A DNA stretch of 6,500 nt from Kiritimatiellia bacterium (GTDB lineage Bacteria; Verrucomicrobiota; Kiritimatiellia; RFP12; UBA1067): positions 1 to 6,500 of the forward strand of contig JAGCPM010000012.1 in assembly GCA_017965685.1 (NCBI GenBank), read 5' to 3'. Shown one piece after another: positions 1 to 5,620 of this stretch. Numbering within the stretch: the first letter of the stretch is position 1; each line of letters begins with the position of its first letter. Both the position numbers and the translations under genes were made by a program. The notes under the pieces were generated by a model, which ran no database searches, was not told where the DNA came from, and saw only the letters and a list, made by a program, of their open reading frames with translations.

Positions 1-310
1 GGAGGCGCTGCGCGCCGCGCTCGCGGACGGCGGCCTGCGCGTCGTGGGCCTCATGTGCATCCCGCCGTTCGTGACGGACCCGGAGCAGTCGCGCCCGCGC
101 TTCCGCGCCCTGCGCGAACTGCGCGACGCGCTCCAGGACGAGTTCTCGCTCGCCCTCCCGCAGCTCTCGATGGGCATGAGCGGCGACTTCGAGGTCGCCG
201 TCGAGGAGGGCGCGACCTACGTCCGCGTCGGCACCGCGCTCTTCGGCCGCCGCACCGCCGGTGCCTGGAAGCCCGAGCGCTCGCCGGACTCGGACTCCTA
301 CTTCGTCTGA
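1..310 (+). CDS. yggS: YggS/PLPBP-family pyridoxal phosphate homeostasis protein, C-terminal part
   Basis: The 5' part lies outside the window. Codons run in frame from base 2 to the TGA at 308-310, giving the last 102 or so residues. The visible sequence carries the late hallmarks of the YggS/PROSC (PLPBP) family: GLMCIPP, then a long helix, then LSMGMSGDFEVAVEEGAT followed by VRVGTALFGRR. In this family the Ser-Met-Gly-Met-Ser loop contacts the phosphate of PLP, and the VRxGtalFG strand closes the TIM-barrel-like fold. The protein is cytosolic, binds PLP without known catalysis, and buffers vitamin B6 and amino/keto-acid pools. The C-terminus runs past the FGRR motif by about 20 residues, as is normal. 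The gene is very GC-rich and ends tail-to-tail with the thioesterase gene, overlapping it by 13 bases. Recognition is by motif only; I am confident of the family, and the symbol is used by family convention. Confidence 0.9.
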   Translation, partial: EALRAALADGGLRVVGLMCIPPFVTDPEQSRPRFRALRELRDALQDEFSLALPQLSMGMSGDFEVAVEEGATYVRVGTALFGRRTAGAWKPERSPDSDSYFV

Positions 311-726
311 CCGGCGGCGAAGGCGAGCAGGTAGTCCGGGACGCGGATCGGCTTGCGCGTCTTCGCGTCGACGCAGGCGTGGACCGTGTAGCCGTCGGCC
401 ACGGGCTCCTCGCCGCGGAAGACCGCGCAGCGGATCTTCACGCGGATGCCGCGGGCCTCGTCGACCCACGCACGGACGGTGAGCAGGTCGTCGTAGCGCG
501 CGGGCGAATGGTAGTCCACGTGGGCCTCGACGACGGGCAGCATCGCGCCGCCCTCCGTCTCCATCCGCGCGTAGGTGAAGCCGCTCGCGCGCATCAGCTC
601 GTTGCGCGAGCGCTCGAACAGCGTGAGGTAGTTGCCGTAGTAGACGTAGCCCATCATGTCCGTGTCGGCGTAGGGCACGCGGTACTCCATGCGGATCGCC
701 CGTTCGGGCACTTCAATCGTCTTCAT
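298..726 (-). CDS. YbgC/FadM-like acyl-CoA thioesterase (4HBT hotdog fold)
   Basis: The gene encodes 142 aa from the ATG at 726 (reverse strand) to TAG at 298. The N-terminal block YADTDMMGYVYYGNYL (residues 19-34) followed by FERSRNELMR (37-46) is the signature of the single-domain hotdog thioesterases related to YbgC. Asp23 is at the catalytic aspartate position, and the G-x-V-x-Y-x-N-Y segment forms the acyl-CoA-binding turn. These are cytosolic enzymes that hydrolyse short or aromatic acyl-CoA thioesters; the substrate cannot be read from sequence. The length matches the family (about 130-150 aa). The frame stays open to about 1080, but the upstream part is low-quality Arg-rich translation, so I start at 726. 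An internal ATG at 691 (MEYRV) is a possible alternative. No Shine-Dalgarno precedes 726, consistent with a near-leaderless message from the promoter at 735-763. No tol-pal genes are adjacent, so a Tol-Pal link is not supported. Confidence 0.88.
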   Translation of the reverse strand: MKTIEVPERAIRMEYRVPYADTDMMGYVYYGNYLTLFERSRNELMRASGFTYARMETEGGAMLPVVEAHVDYHSPARYDDLLTVRAWVDEARGIRVKIRCAVFRGEEPVADGYTVHACVDAKTRKPIRVPDYLLAFAAGQTK

Positions 727-734
727 GGCGCGCG

Positions 735-763
735 ATTCTACCCGTTCGCCCCATGCTTTCCAA
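735..763 (-). promoter_or_regulatory. Predicted sigma70-type promoter of the thioesterase gene
   Basis: Read on the reverse strand, TTGGAA (758-763; 4/6 match to the -35) is followed after exactly 17 bases by TAGAAT (735-740; 5/6 match to the -10). Transcription would begin near 728, two bases before the ATG at 726. This predicts an almost leaderless mRNA and fits the absence of a ribosome binding site. The call rests on hexamer match and spacing only. Confidence 0.45.
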
Positions 764-883
764 GCGAAAAAACGCACCGCCCCGCATGATTCGCGCCCTT
801 GCATGACAGGAATCCTCCTACGATCTCGGTTACGCCCGCACCCCCGCGCTCGCGCGCGTGCATACGCGGTTTGTCGCCTTGTT

Positions 884-899
884 TTCTCAATTCTGAGAA
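884..899. promoter_or_regulatory. Operator-like dyad, copy 1 (TTCTCA-N4-TGAGAA)
   Basis: A perfect inverted repeat TTCTCA-ATTC-TGAGAA sits in a non-coding stretch. A longer, overlapping perfect dyad CTCAATTC-TGA-GAATTGAG runs 886-904. The surrounding 19 bases match the copy at 925-943 in 17 of 19 positions, and the centres are 43 bp apart, about four helical turns. That is the look of paired binding sites for a dimeric repressor or activator. The regulator is unknown. On the reverse strand, TTGTCG (912-917) and CAGAAT (890-895), 16 bases apart, could be a weak promoter overlapped by this site. Confidence 0.5.
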
Positions 900-926
900 T
901 TGAGCAAAATCCGACAAGGGAAAACT

Positions 927-942
927 TTCTCATTTCTGAGAA
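927..942. promoter_or_regulatory. Operator-like dyad, copy 2 (TTCTCA-N4-TGAGAA)
   Basis: Second copy of the dyad, TTCTCA-TTTC-TGAGAA, in the same orientation as copy 1 and on nearly the same helical face. The four-base spacer differs by one base, while both half-sites are identical, which suggests selection on the half-sites. It also overlaps the left arm (940-946) of a 7-bp inverted repeat GAATATC/GATATTC (right arm 963-969). Confidence 0.5.
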
Positions 943-985
943 TATCCGAATCGCTGACAGGAGATATTCACTTTTCTTTTGCTGC

Positions 986-1022
986 GGCATGTGGCGCGAC
1001 AATCCCCGCCGCGCCGCATGCC
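986..1022 (+). repeat. Strong 13-bp hairpin in intergenic region
   Basis: Bases 986-998 pair with 1010-1022 across an 11-base loop (999-1009). Twelve pairs are Watson-Crick and one is T992 with G1016. In RNA that pair is a G-U wobble if the + strand is transcribed but an A-C mismatch if the - strand is, which hints at a + strand RNA. There is no downstream T-run, so this is not a typical intrinsic terminator. Function unknown. Confidence 0.6.
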
Positions 1023-1102
1023 ACGGCTTCGCGCGGACGAAAATTCTAGCAAATCTCCGTTTCCATAGCAAACGAACCAATTAATTTCACACACGGTGGA
1101 AT

Positions 1103-1188
1103 TGAATGGCGGCCTTGCACGCGGTGGCGGTTCCCGCCACGGCGGCGGCGGCCGTATGGCCCGCGCGTTCGCTCCGCTCCGCGCGGGC
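1103..1188 (+). repeat. GC-rich structured repeat, copy 1
   Basis: This shares two blocks with 5618-5689: a 17-base block, TGAATGGCGGCCTTGCA (1103-1119), identical in both copies, and a 24-base block (1144-1167) with two mismatches. Between them is a hairpin with stem GTGGCGG (1124-1130) and CCGCCAC (1134-1140). The second block contains the palindrome GGCCGTATGGCC (1150-1161). The copy ends in a further perfect 9-bp inverted repeat, GCCCGCGCG (1159-1167) with CGCGCGGGC (1180-1188), not kept in the other copy. It does not code for a recognisable protein in either strand. It is best read as a dispersed intergenic element of the REP/MITE kind; how many copies the genome holds cannot be seen here. 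Confidence 0.7.
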
Positions 1189-1225
1189 GTTTGAGTCGGG
1201 CGTCTTTGCAAGACACCAACTGGTA

Positions 1226-1274
1226 GACGCCAGCCCTAGACAACTGTGCGACGCCAACCCTAAGACAACTGTGT
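1226..1274 (+). repeat. Tandem 24/25-bp direct repeat, possible activator binding sites
   Basis: Two adjacent units (1226-1249 and 1250-1274) share GACGCC(A/G), then CCCTA, then GACAACTGTG, differing by a one-base insertion and two substitutions. A partial third unit, GACACCAACTGGTA (1212-1225), precedes them. The array lies about 115-165 bp upstream of the start expected from the sigma54 promoter at 1363-1378. That is the normal distance for upstream sites bound by an AAA+ sigma54 activator such as PilR. The link to an activator is inference from position. Confidence 0.55.
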
Positions 1275-1310
1275 GGCACTTCGCGCGCGCGAGAAGCGTG
1301 CATACGACGG

Positions 1311-1350
1311 GGTGGCGGAACAGGCGGGCGAACCCGCCGTTTCCGCCACC
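1311..1350. repeat. 40-base nested hairpin just upstream of the sigma54 promoter
   Basis: GGTGGCGGAA (1311-1320) pairs perfectly with TTCCGCCACC (1341-1350). Inside, GGCGGG (1323-1328) pairs with CCCGCC (1333-1338) around a CGAA tetraloop, with a 2x2 mismatch between the stems. It ends 12 bases before the -24 element. No T-tract follows (TCTCTCTATG), so it is a weak candidate for a terminator. The closing arms GGTGGCGG/CCGCCACC match the stem of the structured repeat, so it may belong to the same repeat family. Confidence 0.6.
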
Positions 1351-1362
1351 TCTCTCTATGTT

Positions 1363-1378
1363 TGGCACGGGGCTTGCT
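1363..1378 (+). promoter_or_regulatory. Sigma54 (RpoN) -24/-12 promoter of the pilin gene
   Basis: TGGCACG (1363-1369), four bases, then TTGCT (1374-1378) matches the sigma54 consensus TGGCACG-N4-TTGCW at every defined position, with the GG and GC doublets at the required 12-base interval. Transcription would start near 1389, giving the pilin mRNA a leader of about 87 bases. Sigma54 promoters need an AAA+ enhancer-binding protein; pilin genes in Pseudomonas and Geobacter are known cases, using PilR. No such activator gene is in the window. Confidence 0.85.
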
Positions 1379-1391
1379 ATAAAGGAGGCGC

Positions 1392-1408
1392 CGACGGTTC
1401 CGCCGTCG
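1392..1408 (+). other. Small hairpin at the 5' end of the pilin mRNA leader
   Basis: CGACGG (1392-1397) pairs with CCGTCG (1403-1408) around a five-base loop. With a start near 1389 this would sit at the extreme 5' end of the transcript, where stems often protect mRNA from decay. The role is inference; the pairing is visible. Confidence 0.45.
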
Positions 1409-1475
1409 TTTGAAGAAGCAGAACTTCCGAAACCCGAAACTGAAACACAACCCCCAAAACCAAAGGAAACACACC

Positions 1476-1859
1476 ATGAAAAAGCTCCAGCAGGGCTTCA
1501 CCCTGGTCGAAATCATGATCGTGGTCGCCATCATCGGCATCCTCGCCGCCATCGCGATCCCGAACTTCGTCAAGAACCGCGACGAGTCCCAGAAGCGCGC
1601 GTGCATCTCCAATCTCCGTCAGATCGAGACGGCCGCGGAGAACTATCGCACCGAGAAGCTCGACGAGAACGCCTGCCCTGCTCTCGCCGATCTCGTCGGC
1701 CCCGCGAACTTCATCAAGGTCACCCCGACCTGCCCGAAGGGCGGCTCCTACAACATTGAACTTGAGAACAAGACGTCGGGCGAGGGCACGGATGCCGTCA
1801 CGCTCAAGGTCCTCAAGGTTACTTGCGACAAGCCGGGCCACGCGCTTCCCACGGAGTAA
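1476..1859 (+). CDS. Type IV pilin-like prepilin (N-methylation/cleavage motif)
   Basis: The gene encodes 127 aa. Residues 1-7 (MKKLQQG) are a short positively charged leader ending in the prepilin peptidase Gly. Cleavage before Phe8 gives a mature start FTLVEIMIVVAIIGILAAIA with the invariant Glu5, the classic hydrophobic helix that anchors the subunit and packs the pilus core. The helix continues to about residue 58. The globular part is small, with Cys43, Cys67, Cys86 and Cys117; the C-terminal TCPKGGSY...TCDKPGHALP pattern resembles small pilins of PVC bacteria and ComGC/GspG-like proteins. The start at 1476 is set by the AAAGGAAA ribosome site (1462-1469) and the leader length; an in-frame TTG at 1410 would add an unlikely leader. 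It is transcribed alone from the sigma54 promoter and closed by the terminator at 1914-1945. It could be a major pilin or a secretion pseudopilin; no pil or gsp machinery genes are here. Confidence 0.9.
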   Translation: MKKLQQGFTLVEIMIVVAIIGILAAIAIPNFVKNRDESQKRACISNLRQIETAAENYRTEKLDENACPALADLVGPANFIKVTPTCPKGGSYNIELENKTSGEGTDAVTLKVLKVTCDKPGHALPTE

Positions 1860-1913
1860 GGTTTCTATGGTTCGCCACCGCTTTGCGCGGGTAGTGCGTT
1901 CCTGAAATCTGGG

Positions 1914-1945
1914 GCGGCCCCTCTAGCAGGGGCCGCTTCTTTTAT
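1914..1945 (+). terminator. Intrinsic terminator after the pilin gene
   Basis: GCGGCCCCT (1914-1922) pairs perfectly over 9 bp with AGGGGCCGC (1928-1936) around a five-base loop, followed by TTCTTTTAT. It lies 55 bases after the pilin stop and separates the pilin transcript from the downstream gene pair, which has its own promoter. Confidence 0.9.
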
Positions 1946-1950
1946 ATCAT

Positions 1951-1979
1951 TTGCAATATGCCACGTCTTTTGGTAGACT
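1951..1979 (+). promoter_or_regulatory. Predicted sigma70-type promoter of the glycosyltransferase-like pair
   Basis: TTGCAA (1951-1956, 4/6) and TAGACT (1974-1979, 4/6) are 17 bases apart, just after the terminator. Transcription would start near 1986, 18 bases before the ATG at 2004. The same TAGACT -10 with 17-base spacing appears before the antitoxin gene, which strengthens the call. Confidence 0.45.
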
Positions 1980-2003
1980 TTGCGCCGATTTCTTTCATCA
2001 ACC

Positions 2004-3881
2004 ATGACCGCAACTGTCCATTTCAAAAAGCCTCTTGCGATCCTTGCGCTTTTGGTTCCGCTTCTCTACGTGGCGGTACTGAGTTTCTCCGTTTGCAACA
2101 ACTGGTTCGTCGTTGATGATCGGCAGGAGGTATTCTTTGTCCGAGAAAACGAGAGCTTCTTGCACTTGTTCCGATTCGATGTATTCGGACTGTTCCGCCC
2201 CGTCAAGAACCTGTTGTTCCTAGTGTTCACGAAAATGGAAGGCAGCGGTGTCCGGTGGTGCCATGTGCTCGCCATTGCCATTGGTGCTGGATCCTTCTTT
2301 CCGGTTAGCGTCCTCTGCCGCCGAATCTTCAACTCGGAATGGAAGGGGCTTGTGGCTGCTTCCGTTTGGCTTTTTTCGCCTACGCTCGTTTCGTCGTCGG
2401 CCTGGCTGAGCTGCCTTAACATTCGAATCATGGTCATATTCGCGGCATTAGCGATGGTCTTCCACGATTCGGCATGGGGGGGAGAGGCATTCCGTCCGAA
2501 ACGGATTGTCCTTGCGGGAATCTTCCTGTTTCTCGCCCTGATCTCGTACGAATGCGCCCTTGCGGTTGTTCCAATTCTTCTGCTCTTCGATCTCATTCTC
2601 CGGCCGAAACGGCTTGCGACACGGGATGCGAAAACCGCGCATCTGGCATATTGGTCGATTACCGCTCTGTATCTCACGCTGCGAACAATGGCTTCGGCGA
2701 AATTTGTCGCCGAGGGCGTTTGGGCCGAAGCCGCTCGCTGGCAACTGGCGGTTACCTCCCCCTATTTCACGGCGCAGCATTTCGCCAGCTGGTTCTGGCC
2801 GTTCGGTCGTTTCACCGTCCTCGGCGGATATCGGTGGGGAGATGTTTCCATCTGGATTCTGGCGTGTTGCGCGGCGCTGGGAATCACCACTATTCTCTTG
2901 GCAATTCTTCTTTGCAAAAGACTTCCAGTCCTTTCCTTCTGTCTGTTCTTCGCGCTGCTCGGTTTCGCGCCGGTCAGTAACTGCCTGGGGTCAGGAAACG
3001 GTCCCTACGGCGACTACTATTTGACGCTCGCTTCCATCGGGCTCGCGGCGGGATGCGTCGAAATCGCGTCTCTTCTCACGTGTGCCCGCGGCCGATGGCG
3101 TGTGCCCGCGCTTCTGGTTGTCGCCCTGTTCGCGCTGACGCGCATTGCGGCTATTGGCGAATCCGCTCGCTGGGCCCGATTGTGGAGCGACGGAATTGCC
3201 GCCTACGAGGAGAGCTGCCGCAACTTTCCCGATATCGTCTCGAACCGGCTGCTTGTCATCGAATATGTGAGCAACGAAGGGCGTTATGAAGAAGCAATGG
3301 AGCTTGGACGGCAGATCCAGGCGGCCCTGCCTCCCGGATCTCCGAAAATGGATGTCGTTTACCGCGTTCGCTCCCTTTACGCGCTCAATGTGGAGAAAGA
3401 CGCCGAAAAGGCTTTCTTCTTGTTGGACCGCTGTATGGAACTCGCTCCGACCATTGTTGCGACGAATCTTGTTCACTACTACCGCGGATGCGTTTATGAC
3501 GATCTCACGGATGACGTGGCTGCCGCCGAAAGGGAATACGAAGCGGCCCTGTCGGACGGCGTCAACTTCAAGCTTGTTCCCTGCGCGGACCGGCTGGCCC
3601 GGCTCAAGGCGATTCGCGGCGAGCGGGACGCGGCGATCAATCTCTGGGAGATTGCGGAGAGGGGAGATCCAGACAACGTGGCGGTTCTGTGGAACCTCTG
3701 CGTTGCATATCGCGAAGAGGGGAACAAAGAACGAGTGCAAGAGCTATGGAAACGTGTTCAGAAGCTGACGGGGCAATCCGGGTTCCCTTTCGGCGGCGGA
3801 GCCGCCGTACCAATGCCGATTGCTGAATCGACTGATTCCGCGAGCCAATCCAATTCTTCGAACCATTCGACGTTGAGATGA
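2004..3881 (+). CDS. GT-C/TMTC-like polytopic membrane glycosyltransferase with C-terminal TPR repeats (paralog A)
   Basis: The gene encodes 625 aa. Residues 1-385 or so are a multi-pass inner-membrane domain; from about 395 to 585 it is soluble and TPR-like (for example DAAINLWEIAERGDPDNVAVLWNL). The motif order matches TMTC/DUF1736-type and related GT-C enzymes, which move sugar from a polyprenyl-phosphate donor to a protein or glycan outside the membrane. There is an acidic pair in the first loop (VVDDRQ, Asp38-Asp39), FRPVKNLL (64-71), a conserved SSAWLSCLN helix, SYE then a helix and FD (181-196), FWPFGRF, and APVSN followed by GDYYLTLASIGLA (322-348). The Asp pair is the likely catalytic or metal site. 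The start is the ATG at 2004; an in-frame TTG at 1980 overlaps the predicted promoter. No clear ribosome site is seen. The last 45 or so residues are a Ser/Asn-rich tail absent from paralog B. Donor and acceptor are unknown; the neighbouring pilin is a candidate acceptor. It could instead be a non-catalytic TPR membrane scaffold. Confidence 0.72.
   Translation: MTATVHFKKPLAILALLVPLLYVAVLSFSVCNNWFVVDDRQEVFFVRENESFLHLFRFDVFGLFRPVKNLLFLVFTKMEGSGVRWCHVLAIAIGAGSFFPVSVLCRRIFNSEWKGLVAASVWLFSPTLVSSSAWLSCLNIRIMVIFAALAMVFHDSAWGGEAFRPKRIVLAGIFLFLALISYECALAVVPILLLFDLILRPKRLATRDAKTAHLAYWSITALYLTLRTMASAKFVAEGVWAEAARWQLAVTSPYFTAQHFASWFWPFGRFTVLGGYRWGDVSIWILACCAALGITTILLAILLCKRLPVLSFCLFFALLGFAPVSNCLGSGNGPYGDYYLTLASIGLAAGCVEIASLLTCARGRWRVPALLVVALFALTRIAAIGESARWARLWSDGIAAYEESCRNFPDIVSNRLLVIEYVSNEGRYEEAMELGRQIQAALPPGSPKMDVVYRVRSLYALNVEKDAEKAFFLLDRCMELAPTIVATNLVHYYRGCVYDDLTDDVAAAEREYEAALSDGVNFKLVPCADRLARLKAIRGERDAAINLWEIAERGDPDNVAVLWNLCVAYREEGNKERVQELWKRVQKLTGQSGFPFGGGAAVPMPIAESTDSASQSNSSNHSTLR
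3791..3807 (+). other. Hairpin near the 3' end of paralog A
   Basis: CGGCGGC (3791-3797) pairs with GCCGCCG (3801-3807) around GGA, within the codons for the Gly/Ala stretch of the extra C-terminal tail. No T-run follows, so it is not a terminator. It lies about 70 bases before the start of the second paralog and could affect transcript stability between the two genes. Confidence 0.35.
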
Positions 3882-5620
3882 ATACCGAGACGCGCGCTGG
3901 ACGGCTCGAAAAGCTACGACAGATTCTGTTGCTCGTGGTTCCACTTGTCTACGTGGCCGTCCTGAGTTTCTCGTTTTCGGACGAATGGTTTCCCGCCGAT
4001 GACAGGCAGGAGCTGTTCTTCGTTCGGAACGCGGGGTCGGTCTATTCGTTGCTCGGATCCGACGTATTCGGTCTTTTCCGACCCATCAAGAATCTTCTCT
4101 TTTTTTTGTTTGCACGCCTGGAGCCGGCTGGCGTGAAATGGTGCCGGCTAGTCGGTGTCGGCATCGGAGTCCTCTCCTTCTTTCCCGTCCTCGCCCTCTG
4201 CCGCCGAATTCTCGGTAGCGAATGGAAGGCCCTGATTGCGGCCGCGGTCTGGCTCCTTTCACCGACACTCGTTTCGTCCGCCGCATGGCTCAGTTGTGTG
4301 AATATCCAGATCATGGTCTCATTCGCGGCATTGGCAATCGCCTGTCATAATGACGCCTGGAACGCAAATGGTCTCCGACAATCCCGGATCCTTCTTGCGG
4401 GAGTGTTCTTCTTTCTGTCGCTCGTCTCCTACGAGTGTGCGATTTCTCTTCTTCCGATTCTCTTCTTCTTCGATCTTTTCCTCAGGCCCGAAAGAATACG
4501 GAATCGACGCGTATGGAGCGTCTACGCCTTCTATGTTTTCATTGCAGTGTCGTATCTGATTTTCCGGCATTGCTTCAACTCATCGACGAAGGTCAACGGA
4601 AGCTTTACGGACATCGAGCGGTGGCAGCTGGTGGTTTCATCGCCCTTCTTCACAGCACAGCATTTCTACAGTTGGTTCTGGCCCTTCGGCCGGTTTACGG
4701 TTTTCGGAAGCTACCAATGGGGACAGGTGTCGGGGACGGTTCTCGTTCTTTGTGCATTGTTCTTCATTTCGTTGCTCGTTCTTGCCCTCGTCGGAAGAAA
4801 ACGAAATCCCGTCATCTCTTTCTGCATTGTTTTCGCTCTTTTCGCTTTTGCGCCCGTTAGCAACTGCCTCGGATTAAAGAGTGGACCATATGGAGACTAC
4901 TACCTTACCTTGGTTTCACTCGGACTGGCGATTGGATGCGTCGAGGCCGGGGCGTGTCTTCTCGGTTATTCGGGAAAGTTGCGACCATTATTAGTTTTGA
5001 TTGTCGTTTGTTTCGGCCTCACCCGCCTTTTTGCAATACCGGAATCCGTCCGTTGGGCGCGTCTGTGGAGCCAAGGGCAGGCAGCCTTTTTTGAAAGCAT
5101 CCGGAATTATCCGGAGTTCTTCTCGAACAAGCAAATGGCGGCTACGATTCTTTTTGACTCCGGTTACCATCTTGAGGCTCTAGAGTACGGTCGTCAAGTT
5201 GAAAATGCCGTCGGAAGCGACTCATTCCAAATGAGCGGTGTTTATCTTATTCGTGCCCTTTACGCGTTAGAAGACGAAAAGAATGCAGACAAAGCTTTGG
5301 CTGCAATTGCAGACAGTCTACGCGTTGGCGTGGAGATTTCTGGACGAACCAGGTTGAACGCCCACTACTATCGTGGTTGTGTCTTTGAAGATTTGAAAAA
5401 CGATGCCGAAGCCGCCGAATCGGAATACATGCTTGCCCTTTCTGAACAATGGAGCATCGATTCCGTTCCCTGCGTTGACCGGCTCGCGCGGCTCAAGGTG
5501 CTACGCGGGGAGCTTGAAGAGGCGATTATGCTCTGGGAGAGAGCGGCGAAGCTCGATCCGGACAATGCGGCGGTGCGGTGGAACCTTGCCGTCGCGAAGC
5601 GTCAGGCTCAGGGCGAGTGA
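3878..5620 (+). CDS. GT-C/TMTC-like polytopic membrane glycosyltransferase with C-terminal TPR repeats (paralog B)
   Basis: The gene encodes 580 aa; its ATG overlaps the previous stop as ATGA (3878-3881), implying translational coupling, and there is no clear ribosome site of its own. It is a tandem duplicate of paralog A with the same layout. The acidic pair is at 41-42 (ADDRQ), then FRPIKNLL (67-74), SSAAWLSCVN, SYE at about 184-186, FWPFGRF, APVSNCL and GDYYLTLVSLGLA, then a TPR domain ending LDPDNAAVRWNLAVAKRQ. Close blocks include PLVYVAVLSFS (10 of 11 identical) and DVFGLFRPIKNLLFFLF (14 of 17). Divergence is greater in the linker after the membrane domain and in the first TPR segment, the part expected to bind a partner. 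Retention of the acidic pair and membrane motifs in both copies suggests both are active, perhaps on different acceptors or donors. Base composition is visibly lower in GC than the left edge (sample line 4441-4500 is about 43%). Confidence 0.72.
   Translation: MNTETRAGRLEKLRQILLLVVPLVYVAVLSFSFSDEWFPADDRQELFFVRNAGSVYSLLGSDVFGLFRPIKNLLFFLFARLEPAGVKWCRLVGVGIGVLSFFPVLALCRRILGSEWKALIAAAVWLLSPTLVSSAAWLSCVNIQIMVSFAALAIACHNDAWNANGLRQSRILLAGVFFFLSLVSYECAISLLPILFFFDLFLRPERIRNRRVWSVYAFYVFIAVSYLIFRHCFNSSTKVNGSFTDIERWQLVVSSPFFTAQHFYSWFWPFGRFTVFGSYQWGQVSGTVLVLCALFFISLLVLALVGRKRNPVISFCIVFALFAFAPVSNCLGLKSGPYGDYYLTLVSLGLAIGCVEAGACLLGYSGKLRPLLVLIVVCFGLTRLFAIPESVRWARLWSQGQAAFFESIRNYPEFFSNKQMAATILFDSGYHLEALEYGRQVENAVGSDSFQMSGVYLIRALYALEDEKNADKALAAIADSLRVGVEISGRTRLNAHYYRGCVFEDLKNDAEAAESEYMLALSEQWSIDSVPCVDRLARLKVLRGELEEAIMLWERAAKLDPDNAAVRWNLAVAKRQAQGE

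Noticed and set aside
727..1080. N-terminal extension of the thioesterase frame on the reverse strand
   Set aside because: The translation is Arg-rich with no family similarity, and a promoter and normal start lie at 726-763.
1226..1274. CRISPR-like array
   Set aside because: The units are directly adjacent with no spacers, only two to three units, and no cas genes.
1274..1290. Second sigma54-like -24 element, TGGCACT at 1274-1280
   Set aside because: No TTGCW or GC doublet at the required distance.
856..1306. 11-base sequence GCGTGCATACG present at 856-866 and 1296-1306
   Set aside because: Repeats of this length are expected by chance in a window of this size, and the flanks do not align.
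1381..1475. AAAGGAGG (1381-1388) as ribosome site with a TTG start at 1410 for the pilin
   Set aside because: The spacing is 21 bases, it lies before the predicted transcript start, and it would give an atypical prepilin leader. The site at 1462-1469 fits the ATG at 1476.
1046..1612. Reverse-strand open frame across the repeat and pilin start
   Set aside because: It runs through hairpins, the sigma54 promoter and the pilin coding strand. Its only similarity to another frame comes from the shared repeat.
1980..2003. TTG at 1980 as start of paralog A
   Set aside because: It overlaps the predicted -10 element, and the ATG at 2004 gives a normal N-terminus before the first membrane helix.
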